In this document: piece by piece, positions 25,118-33,689 of the stretch
Numbering within the stretch: position 1 is the first letter of the stretch
Layout of the letters: the number at the start of each line of letters is the position of its first letter
Assembly (NCBI GenBank): GCA_024213275.1
Contig: JANAVG010000008.1
Location: forward strand, 161,392-225,391
Direction: 5' to 3'
Source: Rossellomorea sp. BNER
GTDB lineage: Bacteria > Bacillota > Bacilli > Bacillales > Bacillaceae_B
DNA: 64,000 nt
The notes under the pieces: generated by a model
Told to the model about the DNA's origin: nothing
What the model saw: only the letters and a program-made list of their open reading frames with translations
The model's database searches: none
Made by a program: the position numbers and the translations under genes

Positions 25118-25255
25118 ATGAGAACTACACTCGAAACACAAACAAAGAAATGTGAATACTGCTCAGGGAAAGGATACTTCCAACTCGTTCTTGGCGGCTC
25201 TGAGACATGTCCATGTTGCTGCGGTAGCGGAAAAAATAATAAAAAATCATCATAA
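25118..25255 (+). CDS. yuiA: YuiA, small Cys-rich zinc-finger-like protein (45 aa)
   Basis: A 45-residue protein with two Cys pairs of the DnaJ-like type, CEYCSGKGY and CPCCCGSGK, probably binding one zinc ion. It matches B. subtilis YuiA in motif and in place before yuiB. The function is unknown. The ATG follows AGGAGAGGGA with suitable spacing, and a strong terminator lies six bases after the stop. It is too short for many gene-calling cut-offs. Confidence 0.85.
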   Translation: MRTTLETQTKKCEYCSGKGYFQLVLGGSETCPCCCGSGKNNKKSS

Positions 25256-25260
25256 TTATA

Positions 25261-25308
25261 ATAGAGGTAGGGATTGACCGTTAGTGGTCAGTCCCTCTAT
25301 TTTTTTGT
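25261..25308 (+). terminator. Terminator of yuiA
   Basis: AGGGATTGACC pairs with GGTCAGTCCCT around GTTAGT and is followed by seven T. Confidence 0.88.
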
Positions 25309-25356
25309 CCTGTTCTAGGCACTTCTGTTTTTCTTTGTCTAGGCTTCCGCTTTTCT
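25307..25356 (-). repeat. Family 1 repeat, decayed tail
   Basis: CTGTTCTAGGCACTTCTGTTTTTCT and then AGGCTTCCGCTTTTCT look like two eroded copies of the family 1 tail in tandem. Confidence 0.5.
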
Positions 25357-25454
25357 TGTAATTGTGGTGAATTTGTGAAGAATTATCTACTATATTGACG
25401 TTCGTCCTAAGATTTTAGTACACTTGTCTTTAGTGTGTATGGAGGTGCAGGACG

Positions 25455-25778
25455 ATGCAGATGGGTCTCCCCGTTATCATCATTTCAATGCTATTGTTTT
25501 TAGTGTTATTTTTTGGAATCGGCTTTTTGTTGAATATGCTACTTAGAATGACATGGATTATGGCATTTATTTACCCTATAATAACAATTCTAATTGTAGA
25601 TGAAGTACGTTTTATCGAATACTTCCGTGATTCACAAGAAGCTTTTTCTAGCTTGGGTGTTAAATTGACTTCTTTAACGGTTGCAGATATATTGATTTTG
25701 TCAAGTGGACTAGCAGGAGCCATTCTTTCAGGTGTGACCATGAAAACTTTACGTAAAAAAGGCTACAGAATGTTTTAA
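25455..25778 (+). CDS. yuiB: YuiB, integral membrane protein of unknown function
   Basis: A 107-residue protein with three probable membrane segments (about residues 5-28, 32-50 and 78-96) and a polar loop between the second and third. It corresponds to B. subtilis YuiB by sequence type and by position between yuiA and yuiC. Nothing is known about function. The ATG is preceded by GGAGGTGCAGGACG. The basic C-terminus (TLRKKGYRMF) is expected inside the cell. Confidence 0.85.
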   Translation: MQMGLPVIIISMLLFLVLFFGIGFLLNMLLRMTWIMAFIYPIITILIVDEVRFIEYFRDSQEAFSSLGVKLTSLTVADILILSSGLAGAILSGVTMKTLRKKGYRMF

Positions 25779-25972
25779 TTAATGGGCTTCCTTTTTCATT
25801 AAAGGGAGTTTTTTATTGTGTCCAGCTTATAAGTCTGGCCCCTAAAGGTCGGGGTAATACAATGAGGTTAGTAAAATTTAACGATGAGTTTTTTGAACAT
25901 TTCGACTCTTTATAAATAATTTATGAATATTTCCTCTCAAGTTAGGAAAGTAATAGATTTGGGAGGAGTGAA

Positions 25973-26674
25973 ATGATGAAATTTCTTAAAACATGGTCCA
26001 AACGATGGTTGATGACTATTCTTGTCGTTTTGGCACTGTCAGCAACATTCCAATCAATCACAGGTGTAAAAGCAAGTTCATTGCCTATATTGTTATTAGA
26101 ATCTCATAATGGTGAAAATGTAGAGGATCACGCTATGAAGCCAGTTTCACTTACATTTAAAGTATTAAAGCGATTTGCTCAAGGAGAAACTCAAATTTCT
26201 TCTGCAGATGCAGTTACCAATGAGCCTTTAACATTAATAGATTCGATTGATTGGACGCAATACGAAAAAGATACAGTAGTCGCAACGGGGTATACTGCTG
26301 GGATAGAATCAACAGGAAAAAGCCCAGGACATCCAGGGTATGGGATTACATATTCAGGGGTGAAAGTAAAACGTGACCTATATTCAACGATTGCGGCAGA
26401 TTTAGACGTTTATCCTATCGGAACGATTCTTTTTATCCCAGGGTACGGATTTGGTGTGGTGGCAGATAAAGGTAGCGCCATCAATGGAAACGAGCTTGAT
26501 CTATACTATAAGACGGTTGATGATGTGTATAACGAGTGGGGAAAGAAAACCCTTGAAGTGTTCGTGATTCAAAAAGGAAATGGATCATTAACAGAAGCAG
26601 ATTTGAATGCTTTAAATGAAAACGAAGAAATGCAGGTCTTTAGACAACAATATATTTCTCCTGAAGAGGAGTAA
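25973..26674 (+). CDS. yuiC: YuiC, 3D-domain cell-wall protein
   Basis: A 233-residue secreted or membrane-anchored protein: a basic N-terminus and signal/anchor segment (about residues 12-30), then a C-terminal 3D domain, named for three conserved Asp. Those are seen in the SGVKVKRDL to [13 protein letters not shown] region, in VADKGSAI and in GNELDLYY. YuiC of B. subtilis has an MltA-like fold with muralytic activity and is linked to the stationary-phase survival group. Two ATG codons in a row follow GGAGGAGTG. A family 2 hairpin follows its stop codon and may end the transcript. Confidence 0.9.
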   Translation: MMKFLKTWSKRWLMTILVVLALSATFQSITGVKASSLPILLLESHNGENVEDHAMKPVSLTFKVLKRFAQGETQISSADAVTNEPLTLIDSIDWTQYEKDTVVATGYTAGIESTGKSPGHPGYGITYSGVKVKRDLYSTIAADLDVYPIGTILFIPGYGFGVVADKGSAINGNELDLYYKTVDDVYNEWGKKTLEVFVIQKGNGSLTEADLNALNENEEMQVFRQQYISPEEE

Positions 26675-26681
26675 GTTATAA

Positions 26682-26806
26682 AAAAGGCTGATCCCAATTC
26701 TAAGGTGTCAGGAACGACAACATCCATTTAAAGAAGAAATCCTTCTAACATTCTTCTATATGGAAATACAATGTTTGCTCCTGCCTCTTTATGGGACAGC
26801 CTTTTA
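26682..26806. repeat. Family 2 long hairpin repeat, copy 1
   Basis: The outer arms AAAAGGCTGATCCCA and TGGGACAGCCTTTT pair with one mismatch. Inner arms CAGGA/TCCTG and AGAAGAA/TTCTTCT also pair. It shares the AGGCTG...CCC arms and the AGGTGTCAGGAAC block with copies at 33537-33660 and 61693-61808. It may act as the yuiC terminator. Confidence 0.82.
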
Positions 26807-26820
26807 TTATTTGAAAGAAA

Positions 26821-27618
26821 TTAGGATTTAAATGTAAGATCATTATAAAGCGTGGGATGCAACTTCTGCCCCAGCTGTAATGCTCCTTTGAGTAATTGAG
26901 GGGACGGTCGGCAATACAAAGCTTCTTCCAGAATCAGAATTTTATCCTCTTTAATAGCCTTTAAGCTGTCCCAACCTGGTCTTTTCTTAACCACTTTAGG
27001 GTTAACCTTCTGTGTTTGAACCCCAACCCATGCGAGACATATGTAATCAGGGTTTCGGTTATGCACGTCTGTCCAATCGGTTTGTACACTAGCAAGTTCT
27101 ACATCTTCAAAGCTATTTTTGGCCCCTACAAGAGAACTTAATTCTGTAAGCCAATTTATTTTTCCAGGTGTAAAAACTGGTTTTGGCCACCATTCCCAAT
27201 ATAAAGTCGGTGGTGATGTTACTTTTTTAGCTCTTTCTTTTAAGTGCTCTATAAAGGTGTTAAATTCCTGCTGCTTCTCTTCTGCATATTGTGGAATTCC
27301 ACAAGCTTCTCCTATAGTCAACATATCATTTGCAATGTCTGAAAAGCTCTGTGGGTTTAACACAATATAGGGCAAATTCCGCTTTTTTAGTTCTTCAATA
27401 TTCTTTTCCATCCCCGGAACACTCAATGAAGCGACGACAAGGTCGGGATGAAGCTCCTCTACCTTATCCATATTTATAGAGAGGTCTGGACCAAGTCGCG
27501 GTAAAAGGGTGATTTCTTCAGGGAAATCTGAATAATCATCTACTCCTACAAGTGACGACGTTAAATCTAAATAATCAAGAATTTCCGTGTTACTCGGACA
27601 TATTGATACAATTCTCAT
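26821..27618 (-). CDS. Cobalamin-type periplasmic-binding-fold protein without signal peptide (BtuF-like)
   Basis: A 265-residue protein of the BtuF/FepB binding-protein fold. It begins RIVSICPSNTEILDYL and continues with GVDDYSDFP, LGPDLSINMDKVEELHPDLVVAS and WEWWPKPVFTPG, all typical of cobalamin- or heme-type class III binding proteins. It has no signal peptide or lipobox, so as annotated it is cytoplasmic and no ABC permease genes are adjacent. The ATG follows GGAGGATTCACTA. A role in scavenging or binding a corrinoid or siderophore is only a guess. It ends 12 bp after the start region of yuiD's stop, in the same orientation, so the two are probably cotranscribed. Confidence 0.75.
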   Translation of the reverse strand: MRIVSICPSNTEILDYLDLTSSLVGVDDYSDFPEEITLLPRLGPDLSINMDKVEELHPDLVVASLSVPGMEKNIEELKKRNLPYIVLNPQSFSDIANDMLTIGEACGIPQYAEEKQQEFNTFIEHLKERAKKVTSPPTLYWEWWPKPVFTPGKINWLTELSSLVGAKNSFEDVELASVQTDWTDVHNRNPDYICLAWVGVQTQKVNPKVVKKRPGWDSLKAIKEDKILILEEALYCRPSPQLLKGALQLGQKLHPTLYNDLTFKS

Positions 27619-27630
27619 TAGTGAATCCTC

Positions 27631-28110
27631 CTATTGATGAATCAAGTAGTGAAGGAGTAGAGTAAGCAGGATTCCAGAAAGACCACCGAAAAAAACCTCA
27701 ATAGGTTTATGACCTAACAATTCTTTTAATTCTTTCTGTTTTTCCTGTTCCGCTTTCTTTTGCCAACCCTTTGCTTCTTCAACAAATCGTTGGAAATCCC
27801 CCATAAGTTGATTCAGTACAATCGCTTGTTCACCAGCTTGTCTACGAACCCCTGTTGCATCAAACATGGTGATAATGGCAAAAACGGCCGCAATTGCAAA
27901 TATAGGAGATGTTAGACTTGTTTCTAAGGCTACACCAGTTGCAAGTGCCGTAACCGCAGCAGAATGGGAACTTGGCATCCCACCCGTTGACGTTAGTAAT
28001 GACCAATCAAGCTGTCTGGTCGCAATAAATTGAATGGGTACTTTCACGAATTGGGCGAAGAAAATAGCCATTAATGCCGCCCAGAGTGGGAAATTCAAGA
28101 AGAGATCCAT
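27631..28110 (-). CDS. yuiD: YuiD, divergent PAP2-family membrane protein
   Basis: A protein of about 159 residues with four membrane segments of the divergent PAP2/DUF212 family. Recognisable motifs are KVPIQF, TSTGGMPSSHSAAVTALATG, FDATGVRRQAGEQA and a C-terminal GHKPIEVFFGGLSGI. Family members may be lipid phosphate phosphatases, but activity has not been shown for YuiD. I prefer the ATG at 28110. The alternative at 28125 overlaps the only Shine-Dalgarno-like AAAGGATG. Gene order yuiC-yuiD-pepA agrees with B. subtilis, apart from the inserted BtuF-like gene. Confidence 0.85.
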   Translation of the reverse strand: MDLFLNFPLWAALMAIFFAQFVKVPIQFIATRQLDWSLLTSTGGMPSSHSAAVTALATGVALETSLTSPIFAIAAVFAIITMFDATGVRRQAGEQAIVLNQLMGDFQRFVEEAKGWQKKAEQEKQKELKELLGHKPIEVFFGGLSGILLTLLLHYLIHQ

Positions 28111-28259
28111 GCTGTACGTATACATCCTTTCTAAATAACTTTTCCATTAAGATAATGTTCCCATTATAACACAGAATGTTTTGAAAGCTTATTTATAAAC
28201 TTAATTAGGTAGTCGAAATAATTTCACTTTTTAGCTATAATTTAATTGGAGGTGTAGGG

Positions 28260-29762
28260 ATGAAATTTACAGTGAAAAATGAAGAGTTTTATAATAGTCT
28301 ATCTGAGTGTGTTGTTGTTGGTTTATTTAACAAACCTGCCTTTACAGGTGAGCTTATTTCTCTTGATGAAAACCTAAACGGTATGTTGACGGATTTTGTG
28401 AAGGAAGGGGATCTTTCATCAAAACTAAAAGGCATTTCAAAAATACATACATTTGGAAAGTTACCAACTAAACGACTCCTATTCGTCGGACTTGGAAAAG
28501 AGAAGAATCTAACGTTTGATACTCTTAGGGAAGCGTTAGGAGTAGCTGCAAAAACAATGAAAAAAATGAAGGTGACGACAATATCAGTGGCACTTGATTC
28601 TTTTGTTACAGAGAACCTACTAGCATCTGATATTGCTCATGCGTTTAGTGAATCATTGACGATGGCCACATATGAGTTTCATGGTTATAAAAAGAAATCC
28701 AATGAGCCAGAAGTTCATATTGAAGAGGTTGTTGCTCTTACAAACGAAGATTCAGATGAAATTCAGGCAGCACTTCAAGTAGGGTATGCCCATGGAAAAG
28801 GGGTTAATTCAGCACGTACTCTTGTAAATACCCCTGGAAACATGCTGACATCTACAAAGCTAGCTGAATATGCTCTTGAGTTGGCAAAAAAATATGATTT
28901 TGAAGTAGAGATTTTAGATAAAGAAGATATGGAAAGATTGGGGATGGGAGCTCTTCTTGCCGTCAATCAAGGTTCTATAGAGCCCCCTAAAATGATTGTC
29001 CTAAAACATCAAGGAAAAGATCAATGGAAGGATGTCATTGGTCTTGTTGGAAAAGGGATCACGTTTGATACTGGAGGATATTCTTTAAAACCAAAAGATG
29101 GTCTTGTTGGAATGAAGTCGGATATGGGTGGTGCTGCAGCTGTTCTAGGGGCTATGGAGATTATCGGAGAGCTTCGTCCTGAACAAAATGTGGTGGCTGT
29201 CATTCCTTCCACAGATAATATGGTGAGCGGGGCTGCCTTTAAGCCAGATGACGTTATTACATCAATGAGTGGTAAAACGATAGAAGTATTAAACACGGAT
29301 GCAGAGGGTCGTTTAGCGCTCGCAGATGGCGTATCCTATGCTAAGCATCACGGAGCAAATTATATTGTGGATGTGGCGACATTAACAGGTGGAGTCATTG
29401 TTGCTTTAGGAACTGATAAAACGGGAGCAATGACGAATAATGAAGCGCTCTTTGAGCAGGTTCTAGAATCTTCATTCGAAGCTGGTGAATTCATTTGGCG
29501 TCTCCCGTATACTGACAATGATAAAAAACGTGTTCGCAACAGTAAGATGGCTGATTTAAATAACTCTCCTGGAAGAGAAGGCCATGCGATTATGGGGGGA
29601 GCATTTGTTGGAGAATTTGTTGACAACACACCTTGGGTCCATTTAGATATTGCTGGTACGGCAACATCTAAAGCTGACCATGAGCTTGGTCCATCAGGTG
29701 GGACTGGGGTTATGACACGTACTCTTGCCCTGCTTGTTGAACGATTTGAGACAGTAGAATAG
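28260..29762 (+). CDS. pepA: Leucyl aminopeptidase (M17), PepA/YuiE
   Basis: A 500-residue cytosol aminopeptidase. The C-terminal M17 domain has all metal ligands in [26 protein letters not shown] and the signature [13 protein letters not shown]. It removes N-terminal residues, preferring leucine, from peptides in the cytoplasm and works as a hexamer in known relatives. The ATG follows GGAGGTGTAGGG. It stands alone between divergent yuiD and a strong terminator. B. subtilis calls it YuiE. Confidence 0.95.
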   Translation: MKFTVKNEEFYNSLSECVVVGLFNKPAFTGELISLDENLNGMLTDFVKEGDLSSKLKGISKIHTFGKLPTKRLLFVGLGKEKNLTFDTLREALGVAAKTMKKMKVTTISVALDSFVTENLLASDIAHAFSESLTMATYEFHGYKKKSNEPEVHIEEVVALTNEDSDEIQAALQVGYAHGKGVNSARTLVNTPGNMLTSTKLAEYALELAKKYDFEVEILDKEDMERLGMGALLAVNQGSIEPPKMIVLKHQGKDQWKDVIGLVGKGITFDTGGYSLKPKDGLVGMKSDMGGAAAVLGAMEIIGELRPEQNVVAVIPSTDNMVSGAAFKPDDVITSMSGKTIEVLNTDAEGRLALADGVSYAKHHGANYIVDVATLTGGVIVALGTDKTGAMTNNEALFEQVLESSFEAGEFIWRLPYTDNDKKRVRNSKMADLNNSPGREGHAIMGGAFVGEFVDNTPWVHLDIAGTATSKADHELGPSGGTGVMTRTLALLVERFETVE

Positions 29763-29771
29763 TGGAATGGT

Positions 29772-29808
29772 AAACAAAGGTTGACCTTTTTGAGGTCAAC
29801 CTTTGTTT
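29772..29808 (+). terminator. Terminator of pepA
   Basis: AAACAAAGGTTGACCT pairs perfectly with AGGTCAACCTTTGTTT around a short TTTTG loop. Confidence 0.9.
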
Positions 29809-29844
29809 CGGTTGTTCTCTTTAGTGATTTACCAAGATAAAGTA

Positions 29845-29873
29845 TTGACAAGGTAAATTTCGTTTTGTTATAG
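29845..29873 (+). promoter_or_regulatory. Sigma-A promoter of yuiF
   Basis: TTGACA (29845-29850) is followed after 17 bp by TTATAG (29868-29873). The leader to the yuiF ATG is about 80 nt. Confidence 0.65.
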
Positions 29874-29961
29874 TGGTAAATGTATTTTAACACTCTACCA
29901 ATTTAGCAGATTAAAGGATTTTGTATAGATTACTACTTACAACGAGAGGGGAACTTTACAC

Positions 29962-31281
29962 ATGAATGCAGTAATGGTTGCCGTCCTTGTGATGCTATTA
30001 TTAAGTCTTTTCCGAGTGAATGTAGTGTTTGCACTTATAGCGGGAGCCTTAGTAGGAGGCATTACTGGTGGACTAGGAATAAAAGAAACGATGATTATTT
30101 TTTCAGAAGGAATTGGCGGTGGAGCCAATATTGCCTTAAGTTATGCATTACTCGGAGGGTTTGCGGTTGCTATCTCTTATACCGGAATTCCTAATCTACT
30201 AGTAGAATTTGTTTTAAAAATTGTAGGGGGTCGAAATGATTCTCGTAGAAAGGCTTTGTCAAAAGCACTTATAGTCTTATTTCTTTTATTAATAGCCTGT
30301 TTTTCGCAAAATATTATCCCGATCCATATTGCGTTTATTCCAATATTAATTCCACCCTTACTGAAAGTGATGACGGAATTACAAATTGACCGTCGTTTGA
30401 TTGCATCCGTCTTGACTTTTGGATTAACTGCTCCATACATTTTGTTACCATATGGTTTTGGGTTCATGTTCCATGAAATCATTGCCCAAAATATGGATGC
30501 AAGTGGACTGACTATTAATATGGGAGATATACCAAAAGCCATGCTTCTTCCAGTTGGGGGAATGATTATCGGTTTGTTGGTGGCTATCTTTGTTTCATAT
30601 CGAAAACCTAGAAAATATCAAGATGAATCTTACGTAGCTAAAGAAGAGTTTTCAAACAATTATTCTAAAAAAGGAATCTTTTTTGCCTTCATCTCCATTG
30701 TTGCTGCCCTTTATGTTCAATTAACCTTTGAATCTATGATTTTCGGTGCATTGGCAGGAATCACAGTATTATATGTAAGTGGCTCCATTAAATGGAGTGA
30801 GGCAGATACATTGCTAAACGATGGAATGAAGATGATGGCGTTCATTGGATTTGTTATGATCGCAGCAGCTGGTTTTGCTGCAGTCATTCAGGAGACGGGT
30901 CATGTGGAGAACCTTGTAGAAGCGACGGCGGGACTAATCGGGAGAAACCAATCCCTCGCAGCCATTTTAATGCTTATAGTAGGGCTGCTTGTTACGATGG
31001 GGATCGGCTCATCCTTTGCAACCATTCCAATCATTGCTACAATCTTTGTTCCATTAGCATTAGAACTAGGATTCAGCCCATTAGCCACGATTGCTATAGT
31101 AGGAACAGCAGGAGCTCTAGGGGATGCTGGATCACCAGCGTCTGATTCAACACTTGGCCCAACAGCTGGGTTAAATGCAGATGGACAACATAATCATATT
31201 TGGGATACATGTGTACCTACCTTCTTACACTATAATATCCCTTTGATCTTGTTTGGATGGTTAGCAGCCATATTATTATAA
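29962..31281 (+). CDS. yuiF: YuiF, Na+/H+ antiporter-family transporter
   Basis: A 439-residue membrane protein with 11 to 12 segments of the Na+/H+ antiporter (NhaC-related) family. The internal repeats are marked by GALVGGITGGLGI near the N-terminus and GTAGALGDAGSPASDSTLGPTAGLNADGQHNHIWDTCVPTFLHYN near the C-terminus, of which SDSTLGPT is the NhaC-like ion-site motif. In B. subtilis YuiF has been described as an amino-acid transporter candidate. The substrate here is not resolved. The ATG follows GAGAGGGGAAC. It has its own promoter. Confidence 0.88.
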   Translation: MNAVMVAVLVMLLLSLFRVNVVFALIAGALVGGITGGLGIKETMIIFSEGIGGGANIALSYALLGGFAVAISYTGIPNLLVEFVLKIVGGRNDSRRKALSKALIVLFLLLIACFSQNIIPIHIAFIPILIPPLLKVMTELQIDRRLIASVLTFGLTAPYILLPYGFGFMFHEIIAQNMDASGLTINMGDIPKAMLLPVGGMIIGLLVAIFVSYRKPRKYQDESYVAKEEFSNNYSKKGIFFAFISIVAALYVQLTFESMIFGALAGITVLYVSGSIKWSEADTLLNDGMKMMAFIGFVMIAAAGFAAVIQETGHVENLVEATAGLIGRNQSLAAILMLIVGLLVTMGIGSSFATIPIIATIFVPLALELGFSPLATIAIVGTAGALGDAGSPASDSTLGPTAGLNADGQHNHIWDTCVPTFLHYNIPLILFGWLAAILL

Positions 31282-31425
31282 AATTAAATTGTTTCCAAAG
31301 AGACTTTTTTAAAAACAAATGTCCTAAATTGTATTTAGAATGTTAGATAGATGCCCACTCCTTCATAATAGCTTTTGCATAAATAAGTATGGAAGGCCTA
31401 TAGAAGAGAAGGAGGTACAGCTTGT

Positions 31426-31608
31426 ATGAATGATTTTAGAAGACCATATGGAGGGTACGGAGGATTTGGAAGACGACGTTTTTTCTTCGGAGGACCGTTT
31501 ATCGGTGGTTTACTTGGAGGGGCATTAGCAAGTACGTTATTTTACCCTAGACCCTACCCGTATTACTATCCACCCTACCCATATTACCCCTACCCATATT
31601 ATTATTAA
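31426..31608 (+). CDS. Small Gly/Tyr/Pro-rich protein (60 aa)
   Basis: A 60-residue low-complexity protein: an Arg/Gly/Phe-rich N-terminus (GGYGGFGRRRFFF), a short Gly/Leu hydrophobic centre (GGLLGGALAS) and a C-terminal tail of alternating Pro and Tyr. It has a very good GGAGG site and a strong terminator, so it is expressed. Composition resembles small spore-coat or surface proteins of Bacillus, but I do not recognise the family and the role is unknown. Confidence 0.7.
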   Translation: MNDFRRPYGGYGGFGRRRFFFGGPFIGGLLGGALASTLFYPRPYPYYYPPYPYYPYPYYY

Positions 31609-31612
31609 ACGA

Positions 31613-31642
31613 GGAAAAGGGCGCGAAATCGCGCCCTTTTGT
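31613..31642. terminator. Terminator of the Tyr/Pro-rich gene
   Basis: AAAAGGGCGCGA pairs with TCGCGCCCTTTT around two bases. The symmetric ends could work in both directions. Confidence 0.85.
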
Positions 31643-31774
31643 TGTGAAATAAACAGGAAACAATATTGTAAGATCCTGGTGATATGTAGATGCTTTTGAA
31701 ATCTGGCAGGACCTTTAAGTTAGTTTTTTTATAAAAATAGGTTGAGATTTCAATCAAAAAATGGCCTTCTAAAT

Positions 31775-32155
31775 CTAACTCCAGCGTAATTTCACTACTA
31801 AATGGCAACAATCATTTTGTGAGGATCTGTCTTCAAAGGTGAGATGTAGACCATCAGGAGTGAATCTAACCTCTGGCTGAATACCAATGCCAGTGGTACG
31901 AATTAATTGTTTTACCTCTTCTGTTTTCGATTGTTGAGCGGCATCCATTAATTGATAGGATAACTCTTTTGACACTGAAATCAGTTGGACCAGCTTTTTG
32001 GCCTCATCCATCAAAGGTAACATTCGATTAGATGAATCGATAAAAATCTTTGTCTCGACAGGTGGGAATGGTCTGTATGTGTGTCTCCAAACAGAGTTCC
32101 GAAACAGCGGATTTGATCGTCGATGGAAAGAAAAAAAAGGATGATAGCGGTTCAT
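31775..32155 (-). CDS. Hypothetical protein with aromatic N-terminus
   Basis: A 126-residue protein that I cannot assign to a named family. The first 40 residues are rich in Arg, His, Phe and Pro. The middle (about 45-95) is predicted helical, and the end forms an alternating pattern (VRFTPDGLHLTFEDRS, then CCHLVVKLRW), as in small beta domains. The start at 32155 is supported by AAAGGGG six bases ahead. It converges on the Tyr/Pro-rich gene. It resembles short Bacillus proteins found only in spore formers, but this is an impression, not a match. Confidence 0.65.
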   Translation of the reverse strand: MNRYHPFFSFHRRSNPLFRNSVWRHTYRPFPPVETKIFIDSSNRMLPLMDEAKKLVQLISVSKELSYQLMDAAQQSKTEEVKQLIRTTGIGIQPEVRFTPDGLHLTFEDRSSQNDCCHLVVKLRWS

Positions 32156-32262
32156 AATGGACCCCTTTCGTAAAAAAATGAATGCTAAAAGCACCATTCA
32201 GATTTTTACAAATATATGCCAACAAACAAAATATATGAATAATACAACAAGGACAACCAATC

Positions 32263-32348
32263 AACACACTAAAGCATTACCTCACCGCGGGACGGTTCTC
32301 GAGTGCTGTACAGCACTCGAGAACCGTCCCGCGGTGCTTTAGTGTGTT
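32263..32348. repeat. Family 3 hairpin repeat, copy 2 (long palindrome)
   Basis: The core 32283-32336 is a perfect palindrome with 27-bp arms and no loop, including CCGCGGGACGGTTCTCGAG. Outside it AACACACTAAAGC pairs with GCTTTAGTGTGTT, with eight extra bases on the left. The core motif is shared with 6129-6172 and 51591-51646. Confidence 0.9.
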
Positions 32349-32433
32349 AAAGTATCCACGAATTTTGAAGGGTTTTCGGTTGGTTTATCGAATGTAATAG
32401 AGTGGATGATTATTTATAGGGAGGCTTCAAGAG

Positions 32434-32817
32434 ATGGAATATCAAGATACATTAATTAAAACATTAGGAATGGAATTTGTTGAATTAGGGAAAGGGAAGG
32501 TCATTGCGACGATGCCTGTTAATGAAAATACAAAACAGCCATTTGGTTTCTTACATGGGGGAGCATCAGTGGCATTAGCAGAAACGGTTGCAAGTGTTGG
32601 GGCGGTAAATCTTATTGATTTAGATAAAGAGATTTGCTTTGGTCTTGAAATCAACGCCAATCATATAAAGGCAAAGCGAGATGGGATTGTAACCGCAACT
32701 GGAACGGTCATTCACCAAGGGAAAAGTACTATGGTTTGGGATATCAAAATCACAGATGAAGAAAAACAATTAATTTGTATTTCCCGTTGCACGATGGCCG
32801 TTGTTCCTAAAAGGTAA
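32434..32817 (+). CDS. yuxO: YuxO-type hotdog-fold thioesterase
   Basis: A 127-residue hotdog-fold thioesterase of the PaaI/MenI type. The substrate-site motif QPFGFLHGGASVALAETVAS carries the catalytic acid on the helix, and the C-terminus has the GKSTMVWDIKITDEE strand pair. Such enzymes hydrolyse acyl-CoA thioesters. Some act on 1,4-dihydroxy-2-naphthoyl-CoA in menaquinone synthesis. In B. subtilis yuxO lies between mrpG and comA, which fits this place next to the mrp operon, but comA is missing here. An ATG start follows GGGAGGC. Confidence 0.88.
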   Translation: MEYQDTLIKTLGMEFVELGKGKVIATMPVNENTKQPFGFLHGGASVALAETVASVGAVNLIDLDKEICFGLEINANHIKAKRDGIVTATGTVIHQGKSTMVWDIKITDEEKQLICISRCTMAVVPKR

Positions 32818-32828
32818 TCCTAACTTAC

Positions 32829-32934
32829 ATAGGTCCTCAAAGACTAAGCCAAGCCACTGAGAAAGGGAATAGGCACTCTTTCTCGGTGGCTCGTCTTATG
32901 CTTATCAGGCCTGTTCGAAGCGCTTCCGCTTTCT
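32829..32934 (-). repeat. Family 1 repeat, module A copy
   Basis: Arms GCCACTGAGAAAGGG and CTCTTTCTCGGTGGC pair with G-T and paired substitutions. It ends in GCGCTTCCGCTTTC. It lies between yuxO and the DUF2188 gene, both on the plus strand. Confidence 0.82.
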
Positions 32935-32993
32935 TATGTTTACTCATTCCTGAAAAGGGAATTTGTTTAAAAACGAAAGGAGTGAAGACTAAA

Positions 32994-33359
32994 ATGAGCT
33001 GGACGAAATCAGATTACCCCAATTCATTGAAAAATCTGCCGACTGAAGCGCGTAATAAAGCAATCGAAATTGCCAATGCCTTATTAGATGAAGGCTATGA
33101 AGAAGGACGGGCTATCGCCATTGCAACAGAACAAGCTAGGAAAAATATAGAGGATCACACTGATAAACAGCAGTTTCATGTTAAGACGCATGAAAATGGC
33201 TGGCAATTAATCAAGGAGGAGGGGAATCAAGCTATATTTGTAGAAGATACGAAGGAAAATCTCATGGAACAAGCAAAACAGTATGCTAACAAAAAAGTAG
33301 GAATCCTGGTAGTTCATCGTCAAGGTGGATCTGTAGAACAAAGGCTTTATGATGCTTAA
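32994..33359 (+). CDS. DUF2188-containing protein
   Basis: A 121-residue protein with two parts: an N-terminal helical segment (DYPNSLKNLPTEARNKAIEIANALLDEGYEEGRAIAIAT, given here as a region at residues 6-45) and a C-terminal DUF2188-like domain (about 55-120; pattern FHVKTHENGWQLIKEE and VHRQGGSVEQR). The DUF2188 fold is a small beta-alpha domain with no known role. The ATG follows AAAGGAGTG. An open frame further upstream runs through a family 1 repeat and is not coding. It takes the position that comA has in B. subtilis. Confidence 0.8.
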   Translation: MSWTKSDYPNSLKNLPTEARNKAIEIANALLDEGYEEGRAIAIATEQARKNIEDHTDKQQFHVKTHENGWQLIKEEGNQAIFVEDTKENLMEQAKQYANKKVGILVVHRQGGSVEQRLYDA

Positions 33360-33536
33360 AATATGTATAAAGTAAAGGCTCTTATCGTAAACTTTGCTTT
33401 TGGGTCAATGATAGACATCTTAAATCATTCATTACTTATGAACCAATTATTTGACGAAAAGATGCCAAAACCATAATCATTACGGGTTTCTATTCTTGTT
33501 CGAAAAGCAACCATCTATGCGAATACAGCCAAAGTA

Positions 33537-33660
33537 AAAGAGGCTGTTCCCAAAAGGGATCGGAACCACAACTTTCGTATATATACAGAAGATAATTTGG
33601 GGGAATCTTCTATATATTGAAGTAGTGGTTCCTTACTCTTTGGTTTGGGACAGCCTCTTT
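33537..33660. repeat. Family 2 long hairpin repeat, copy 2
   Basis: Outer arms AAAGAGGCTGTTCCCAAA and TTTGGGACAGCCTCTTT pair with one bulged base. GGAACCAC/GTGGTTCC and AGAAGAT/ATCTTCT form the inner stem. It lies 30 bp beyond the end of mrpG, where it could terminate the mrp operon. Confidence 0.88.
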
Positions 33661-33689
33661 CCCATATAGTTATGGTTTTTTTAAAATGT

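Noticed and set aside
25861-25914. 17-codon open frame upstream of yuiC
   Set aside because: Too short and weakly supported: only a GGGG lies near its ATG, and there is no similarity I can name.
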